Of a stretch of DNA of 11,355 bases, positions 7,445-11,355 are shown piece after piece. The DNA is from Chloroflexota bacterium. Lineage in GTDB: Bacteria; Chloroflexota; Anaerolineae; Aggregatilineales; Phototrophicaceae. The notes beneath the pieces were generated by a model, which was given only the letters and a program-made list of their open reading frames with translations, was not told the origin of the DNA and did not search any database. The position numbers and the translations under genes are program-made. The stretch's first letter is position 1. Every line of letters begins with the position of its first letter. The stretch covers positions 1 through 11,355 of the forward strand of contig JAEZAF010000135.1 of assembly GCA_023430545.1 (NCBI GenBank). Reading direction: 5' to 3'.

Positions 7445-7474
7445 CATCGATTGGCTCAGCACTAGCAAAAGGGG

Positions 7475-7945
7475 ATGCGGTTGCCTCGATACGCACGCGC
7501 ATTTGCAAAGACGCTTCAGCGCTTTCCGTGGATCATCACGGTTGCAAATGTTGGTTATCGCTTCCTGCGCCCCAAAGTCACCTTGGGGGTCGCAGCGGTC
7601 ATTTTCAATGAACACGGGCAGGTTCTGCTGGTGGAGCACATCTTCCATCCGATGTATCCCTGGGGGCTTCCCGGCGGATGGGTGGATGCACGCGAACATC
7701 CCGAAACCGCCATCCTGCGCGAGTTGAAGGAAGAAATCTACGCCACCGCCACCATCGATCAGCTTCTGTTATGCGAACTCGTTACACCATCGCATCTCGA
7801 TTTTGCATATCTCTGCACCATCAATGAACAGGTTGAGCGTGTGAGCAATGAACTGCTTGATTTCGGGTGGTTTTCCCCCCAGCAGCTTCCCCCACTTGTG
7901 AGGTTTCAGGCATCCGCGATTCAAAAAGCACTTCAGATAAAATAG
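7475..7945 (+). CDS. Nudix hydrolase
   Basis: The 156-residue protein is of typical size for a single Nudix domain; such enzymes split nucleoside diphosphates linked to another group, using Mg2+ held by the Nudix box. The box runs from G68 to A90: G68-x5-E74-x7-R82-E83-L-K-E86-E87-I-Y89-A. It fits GX5EX7REUXEEXGU except that the late Gly is Tyr (Y89). The catalytic Glu pair and Arg are present. The start at 7475 has an AAAAGGGG run directly touching the ATG; the in-frame TTG at 7481, two codons on, would have better spacing, so the true N-terminus could be two residues shorter. Residues 1-32 are a basic and hydrophobic lead-in. A serine hydrolase gene follows after 19 bases, so the two are probably one transcript. 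The substrate cannot be told from sequence. Confidence 0.92.
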   Translation: MRLPRYARAFAKTLQRFPWIITVANVGYRFLRPKVTLGVAAVIFNEHGQVLLVEHIFHPMYPWGLPGGWVDAREHPETAILRELKEEIYATATIDQLLLCELVTPSHLDFAYLCTINEQVERVSNELLDFGWFSPQQLPPLVRFQASAIQKALQIK

Positions 7946-7964
7946 ATCGAACCGGATTATCACT

Positions 7965-9605
7965 ATGGCAACCTTAGCCTCTTCTCGCGGCACCAGCCGC
8001 AACCGAAAACGGCGTTTACCGTTTCTCTCGATCCTTTCGACCGCGATGGTCTTCGCCGCCGCCGGGATCTTCCTGATCGAACTGATCGCCTTCAGCCAGC
8101 AGGACGAGCTGATGGCAGCGGGTATCCGCGTCGGCGGCGTCGATGTCAGCGGCGAGACCCAGAACAGCGCGATTATCAAATGGCAGCAGGTCTACGAGCA
8201 GCCCCTGACCCTTTATTATCAGGACAGCCCTATTCTGCTTCAGCCCAGCGCCATCGGCTTCCGCCTGAATAACGAGACCATGCTGGCGCAGGCGCTGAAC
8301 GCACGCGAAACTGCCTCAAATTTCTGGCTGCGTTTCTTCAACTATCTGACCGGCCAGCAGCTTGCCGAGGGAGGCGATATCGAGCTAAGCGCGGAATATC
8401 AGCAGGGCCTGCTCGCCAACTACCTTGAGGATCTTGCCCGCCGCTATGACCGTCCACCCGGCCGCCCCGGATACGATGTCGCGACTCTCACCGTTTATGA
8501 GGGAGCGCGGGGTTCTACACTGGACATCCCCGCCGCCACCCGCATGATCGAAGCGGCCCTGTTTGAGCCAGTCAACCGTGAGGTACAGCTCCCCACTGGG
8601 GACTCCGCCGCCAGCCGCCCTAACCTGAACACCCTTCAGCAGATGATCGTCGATTATCTGGATTCGAAAGGCTTCATCTACGACTCACAGGGTTCGGTCG
8701 CGTCCGTCTTCATCATGGACCTGCAAACCGGCGAAGAGATCAACCTGCTGGGCGATGTTGCCTTTACCGCCGCCAGTACCAACAAGGTCCCGATTCTGAT
8801 CGACTTCTATCGGTTCAAGGATTTTCCACCCGATCAGGACGAAGCCTATATCATGGCGAATTCACTGCTGTGCAGCCGCAACTCGTCGTCAAATCTGCTG
8901 CTGCGTCTGATCGGTGGCGGGATCGAAGGCAGCGAGTTCGCCGGTCTGACCAGCGTCTCTCAGACCGCAAAGGATGTCGGTGCGCGTAATACTTTCATCG
9001 CCGCGCCCTTTGTCGATGGCACAGCCGGTCAGCAGTTCGGGTCAATCGCAATCCCGGACACAGAGCCGAATGCCAGCTTCAATACCGGGCCGGACCCGTA
9101 CAACCAGACCACCGCCGAGGATATTGGCACACTGTTCGCACAGATCTACGACTGCGCTAATTACAGCTCTGGGCTGATGACCGCCTTCCCCGACGATTTC
9201 ACTCAGCAGGAATGCCGTCAGATGCTGGAGCTGATGAGTGCCAACGATTTACAGCGTCTGCTCCAGGGGGGCATCCCGCCCGGTACGCGCATCTCGCACA
9301 AGAACGGCTGGCTTGGGGATATGGTCGGCGATGCCGGTATCGTCTACTCACCCAATGGACGCAACTACGTGATCGCCGTTTATCTGTGGGAGGAAACAGA
9401 GGCCAACTTCCAGAATTACGAGCAGTTATGGCCGCTGGTCGAGGATATTTCGCGTGCAGCATGGAACTACTTCAACCCCGATAACACGCTCCTCACCCCG
9501 CGCAATGATCTTCCACGCACGGCCCAGGACTGCGAAGGCAATTATCTGCCACCGGCAGGCCGCGTCAATCTGGATGACATCTGGTCATGGCGGGAAACCC
9601 CTTAA
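7965..9605 (+). CDS. Membrane-anchored serine hydrolase, class A beta-lactamase fold, with YoaR-like N-terminal domain
   Basis: The 546 residues start with a basic cytoplasmic head (1-19) and one membrane segment (about 20-43). About 52-125 (IRVGGVDVSGET, then IGFRLNNETMLAQAL) fits the putative peptidoglycan-binding domain seen in YoaR/VanW-type proteins. The catalytic part (about 225-500) shows S271-T-N-K274 (SxxK), S308-S-N310 (SxN) and K446-N-G448 in place of KTG, in the right order for a serine beta-lactamase/penicillin-binding fold (Beta-lactamase2 group). I see no clear ExxLN omega-loop motif carrying the Glu166 of true class A beta-lactamases, so peptidoglycan carboxypeptidase or endopeptidase activity seems likelier than antibiotic breakdown; that is inference. 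It faces outside the membrane. It lies 19 bases after the Nudix gene with no clear ribosome binding site of its own, and converges on the RsbW-like gene. Confidence 0.87.
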   Translation: MATLASSRGTSRNRKRRLPFLSILSTAMVFAAAGIFLIELIAFSQQDELMAAGIRVGGVDVSGETQNSAIIKWQQVYEQPLTLYYQDSPILLQPSAIGFRLNNETMLAQALNARETASNFWLRFFNYLTGQQLAEGGDIELSAEYQQGLLANYLEDLARRYDRPPGRPGYDVATLTVYEGARGSTLDIPAATRMIEAALFEPVNREVQLPTGDSAASRPNLNTLQQMIVDYLDSKGFIYDSQGSVASVFIMDLQTGEEINLLGDVAFTAASTNKVPILIDFYRFKDFPPDQDEAYIMANSLLCSRNSSSNLLLRLIGGGIEGSEFAGLTSVSQTAKDVGARNTFIAAPFVDGTAGQQFGSIAIPDTEPNASFNTGPDPYNQTTAEDIGTLFAQIYDCANYSSGLMTAFPDDFTQQECRQMLELMSANDLQRLLQGGIPPGTRISHKNGWLGDMVGDAGIVYSPNGRNYVIAVYLWEETEANFQNYEQLWPLVEDISRAAWNYFNPDNTLLTPRNDLPRTAQDCEGNYLPPAGRVNLDDIWSWRETP

Positions 9606-9632
9606 TCCCGAGTCTGAACAGCATCCGTCAAT

Positions 9633-9668
9633 AAAAAACGCCTGCTGGAACTACTCCGGCAGGCGTTT
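9633..9668 (-). terminator. Intrinsic terminator of the STAS/RsbW-like unit, embedded in the coding end
   Basis: Arms 9636-9648 and 9656-9668 pair over 13 positions with one wobble, around a 7-base loop. On the minus strand the stem is followed by a T-run (TTTTTTATT with the last stem bases), the form of a strong Rho-independent terminator. The 5' arm is made of the last codons of the RsbW-like gene (K-R-L-P-E) and its TAG stop lies in the loop. On the plus strand only TTTAGC follows, so termination of the serine hydrolase transcript here is weaker. Confidence 0.8.
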
Positions 9669-10073
9669 AGCAATCATCAGATGGTTTCGGCCATCATGGT
9701 GATGATACTCGACCACATCCATAAACTTTTTGACAAAGTAGATTCCCCATCCCCCGCCCTGACGTTCCCACAGCGGAACCGAAGGATCAGGGTCCGGCAG
9801 GCTCAGAGGATCAAAAGCGGGTGCATCATCGATCAGGGTAATCATGAAGTATTGATCACTGGCACGGCAGATCACCTCGATCAGACCCGGCGGAACGGTG
9901 GCATAACCATGCTCCACGATATTGGTAAAGATCTCCTCAACGGAAAGCCGACAGTGATAAACAGCCTCATCGTCGAGACCCGCATGCTGCGCATGAGCGA
10001 CAACGAACTCACCCACAACCTGAATACCAGCAAGCTCAGCGGGAATCGAGAGGCGGGGTTCATTTGTGATCAT
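9651..10073 (-). CDS. RsbW/SpoIIAB-type ATP-binding anti-sigma factor (serine kinase)
   Basis: The 140-residue protein is a stand-alone GHKL ATPase domain of the RsbW/SpoIIAB group. Members bind a sigma factor or other partner and phosphorylate a STAS antagonist on Ser. The N-box is at 44-57 (SVEEIFTN, with E46, E47, N51, then EHGY), the G1 motif at 82-89 (DDAPAFDP, Ala replacing the usual Gly), and the G2 motif at 106-118 (GGGWGIYFVKKFM). Length is normal for the family. The start at 10073 has GGAG 8 bases upstream. The STAS gene ends 62 bases upstream on the same strand and is its obvious partner. No sigma factor is encoded in the window, so the target must be elsewhere; the pair might instead control a phosphatase or enzyme. 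The 3' end forms half of the terminator stem. Confidence 0.88.
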   Translation of the reverse strand: MITNEPRLSIPAELAGIQVVGEFVVAHAQHAGLDDEAVYHCRLSVEEIFTNIVEHGYATVPPGLIEVICRASDQYFMITLIDDAPAFDPLSLPDPDPSVPLWERQGGGWGIYFVKKFMDVVEYHHHDGRNHLMIAKRLPE

Positions 10074-10135
10074 CGTGGTCGCTCCACTCTGAAGGTCACG
10101 GATTTTACGGGAAGTTTGCAGCGTGCCGAGCCAGC

Positions 10136-10471
10136 CTAAAAGCTCGCCACCGCATCAGTCTGGCTGTCGAAGATCAGAAAGATGGTATCCAGTCCAGCCA
10201 TTTCCAGCACTTCACGTACACGCGGTGCCGGGTTCGAAAGGCGCATATCCCCGTTACTGCGTTTTACTTTCTTCAGCGCGGTCACAAGTTCGCGAAGCCC
10301 GGCACTGCTCATGAAATCAACGGCCTCAAGGTCAAGGACCAGATTCACTTTTCCCTGATCGATCTGTTCAGAAAGGGCGGTCGCCAGATCGGTCGCGTTG
10401 CTGCTGTTGATGCGCCCATTAACCTCTACCAGTGTCACCTGATCATGATTGGAAACAGAAATCTCTGCCAT
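10136..10471 (-). CDS. STAS-domain anti-sigma-factor antagonist (RsbV/SpoIIAA type)
   Basis: The 111 residues are a single STAS domain, the normal size. In the partner switch the unphosphorylated form binds the RsbW-type kinase and frees the sigma factor; phosphorylation on a conserved Ser stops this. The site is in D52-F-M-S-S-A-G58, where S56 aligns with S58 of SpoIIAA; the local SSAG differs from DSSG of the Bacillus proteins but is common in the wider family. Other family marks are VNGRINSSNA (17-26) and LVLDLEAVDF (44-53). An AAGGAG ribosome binding site (10480-10485) stands 8 bases before the start and fixes it. It is the first gene of a two-gene unit with the RsbW-like gene and is divergent from the small membrane protein gene. 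Confidence 0.92.
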   Translation of the reverse strand: MAEISVSNHDQVTLVEVNGRINSSNATDLATALSEQIDQGKVNLVLDLEAVDFMSSAGLRELVTALKKVKRSNGDMRLSNPAPRVREVLEMAGLDTIFLIFDSQTDAVASF

Positions 10472-10521
10472 CTATAAAGCTCCTTTTCGGCGCGAGAAAG
10501 GGACACGCGTATGATCCCTGT

Positions 10522-10530
10522 ATTGTAGCA
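10522..10530 (-). promoter_or_regulatory. Extended -10 promoter of the STAS gene
   Basis: On the minus strand TGCTACAAT reads as an extended -10 (TGn plus TACAAT, 5 of 6). No good -35 box is seen at 17-18 bases, which fits the extended -10 class. The start would fall near 10515, giving a leader of about 44 bases with the AAGGAG site in it. Confidence 0.5.
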
Positions 10531-10651
10531 GAACATGCAAGCTGTGGTCTGCCGTCCTTTAAAAAAACACTTCACCAGATATGCACATCAGATACGCAGT
10601 AAACCCGTTACAGGTCGCAGGGTTCATCTCTGATCACACACTTCCGGTTCT

Positions 10652-10678
10652 GTTACAGGAATTCTCACACAGTATAAT
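10652..10678 (+). promoter_or_regulatory. Promoter of the small membrane protein gene
   Basis: TATAAT (10673-10678) is a perfect -10 hexamer, 35 bases before the start codon. Upstream, GTTACA (10652-10657) is a 4 of 6 -35 with a short 15-base spacer. GTTACAGG occurs twice, at 10607-10614 and 10652-10659, 45 bases apart; the two copies could bind a regulator, or the match may be chance. Confidence 0.5.
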
Positions 10679-10713
10679 AGGTGAAATTCGATTGAAATTA
10701 TAAAGGAACATGC

Positions 10714-10998
10714 ATGCAAACGGAGTACGTTATTCTGCTGACACTGTTTATCAGCGGTATGATGCTGGTCGTACAGCGCTCGGAGCGCAAATACCGACGG
10801 GTGGTCTTCCTGCTGTTTCTGTTCACCGCCGGGATTCTGCTGCGAAATTTTGTCGTCTATCGTGAAATCGAACGTGAGGGCTACACCGCTCTGGTGCTGT
10901 CACTGGTCATTAACTTCCTGTTCTGGCTTCTGATCGGGCGCTATAACCCGGTCGGCAGCAGTGACAGCAATATCCAGGTGCTGGGGATGGATGACTAA
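10714..10998 (+). CDS. Small three-TM membrane protein, unknown function
   Basis: The 94 residues are mostly hydrophobic, with three likely membrane segments (about 5-20, 30-47, 58-74), a basic loop between the first two (RSERKYRR, 22-29), a charged second loop (YREIEREGY, 49-57) and a short acidic tail ending MDD. An AAGGA site (10703-10707) 6 bases before the ATG fixes this start over the out-of-frame ATG at 10710. A consensus -10 lies upstream, and a hairpin follows the stop, so it looks like a one-gene unit. I do not recognise the family. Divergence from the STAS gene and convergence with Mrp give no firm hint of its role. Confidence 0.75.
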   Translation: MQTEYVILLTLFISGMMLVVQRSERKYRRVVFLLFLFTAGILLRNFVVYREIEREGYTALVLSLVINFLFWLLIGRYNPVGSSDSNIQVLGMDD

Positions 10999-11030
10999 CG
11001 GCTGTTTGTATATTGATATAGGTGTAAGAC

Positions 11031-11075
11031 AAATCCCCTCCCGGCTGCGCAACCTGTTGCATCGAGAGGGGATTT
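11031..11075. terminator. Long hairpin between convergent genes, probable bidirectional terminator
   Basis: AAATCCCCTC (11031-11040) and GAGGGGATTT (11066-11075) form a perfect 10-bp stem; inside it GCAAC (11049-11053) and GTTGC (11056-11060) form a second stem. It lies 32 bases after the small membrane protein stop and 55 bases past the Mrp stop on the other strand. Each side ends in only three T residues, so termination may be weak, but the placement between convergent genes supports the role. Confidence 0.55.
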
Positions 11076-11130
11076 AGCGTGAGATTTAGACCACGCACTG
11101 ACGGCGTGTGTATTGTAACGGTCTGTGCTG

Positions 11131-11355
11131 TTATCCGATGATATTCAGCGGGACAACATTCGGGCTTTGCAGCATCAGCACGCTGATACGGGCGGCCACC
11201 GCCTGCGCCAGGTCGATAAACGCCTGCCCCGCAGGGGACTCCGGCATGGAGACGACAATCGGACGGCCATAGTCACCGCCCTTGCGCACTTCGGCATCCA
11301 GCGGGACGCGGCCAAGGAACGGGACGCCGCGATTTTCCGCCAGACGCTCACCGCC
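11131..11355 (-). CDS. Mrp/NBP35-family P-loop ATPase, C-terminal part (cut by window edge)
   Basis: From the right edge the minus strand reads open for 74 residues to a TAA at 11133-11131. It begins GGERLAENRGVPFLGRVPLD and continues through GGDYGRPIVV to end VVPLNIIG. This matches the C-terminal part of Mrp/ApbC-type ATPases, where a GGGE..A...GVPFLG.IPLD..VR.GGD.G.P pattern is typical. Family members carry or insert iron-sulfur clusters in the cytoplasm. The Walker A region and the start lie beyond the window. The tail after the last helix (about LMLQSPNVVPLNIIG) is variable in the family. It converges with the small membrane protein gene. Confidence 0.88.
   Translation of the reverse strand, partial: GGERLAENRGVPFLGRVPLDAEVRKGGDYGRPIVVSMPESPAGQAFIDLAQAVAARISVLMLQSPNVVPLNIIG

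Noticed and set aside
7086..7508. Minus-strand 140-residue open frame upstream of and overlapping the Nudix gene
   Set aside because: It reads through the dispersed-repeat-like hairpins (giving ETPSPSPFYK-type sequence) and antisense into the well-supported Nudix start; no family features.

Overview
The window looks like chromosomal DNA of a Chloroflexota bacterium, probably of the Anaerolineae side. This placement is an inference from gene style: LCP and LysM proteins with long Thr/Pro-rich linkers, a very long GAF/coiled-coil sensor-kinase-like protein, moderate-to-high GC, and GTAGGGGC- and CCCCTTCT-type intergenic palindromes. No marker gene in the window proves it.

Left part (1-6860). 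Three minus-strand genes run in one direction and probably form an operon: a 1161-residue, 7-TM, GAF, coiled-coil, histidine-kinase-like protein (6860-3375); then, after 3 nt, a membrane-anchored LysM protein with a Thr/Pro stalk (3371-2055); then, after 101 nt, an LCP (LytR-CpsA-Psr) family protein (1953-280). The last two act outside the membrane on or near peptidoglycan, so the unit reads as an envelope sensing and assembly module. The kinase-like protein has Gln where the phosphoacceptor His should be (Q925), so it may not work as a normal two-component sensor. Nothing convincing is encoded in 1-279, which holds several inverted repeats; one structured element overlaps the LCP stop codon.

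Middle part (6861-9605). A 614-bp gap with no convincing gene holds an AT-rich palindrome (possible promoter core for the left operon), a string of hairpins, and a sigma-70-like promoter. This promoter reads into a Nudix hydrolase (7475-7945), followed after 19 nt by a membrane-anchored serine hydrolase of the class A beta-lactamase fold with a YoaR/VanW-type N-terminal domain (7965-9605).

Right part (9606-11355). On the minus strand lies a partner-switching pair: a STAS anti-sigma-factor antagonist (10471-10136) and an RsbW/SpoIIAB-type ATPase (10073-9651), with an extended -10 promoter, a good ribosome binding site and a terminator whose stem is built from the last codons of the ATPase gene. 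Divergently, a consensus TATAAT promoter drives a 94-residue three-TM protein of unknown role (10714-10998). A long hairpin separates it from the C-terminal part of an Mrp/NBP35-type P-loop ATPase that enters from the right edge (11355-11131, minus).

The window carries no rRNA, recognisable tRNA, CRISPR array, transposase or phage gene. The most unusual items are the Gln-box histidine-kinase-like protein with a segmented, tandemly repeated coiled coil, and the structured element at the LCP stop codon.
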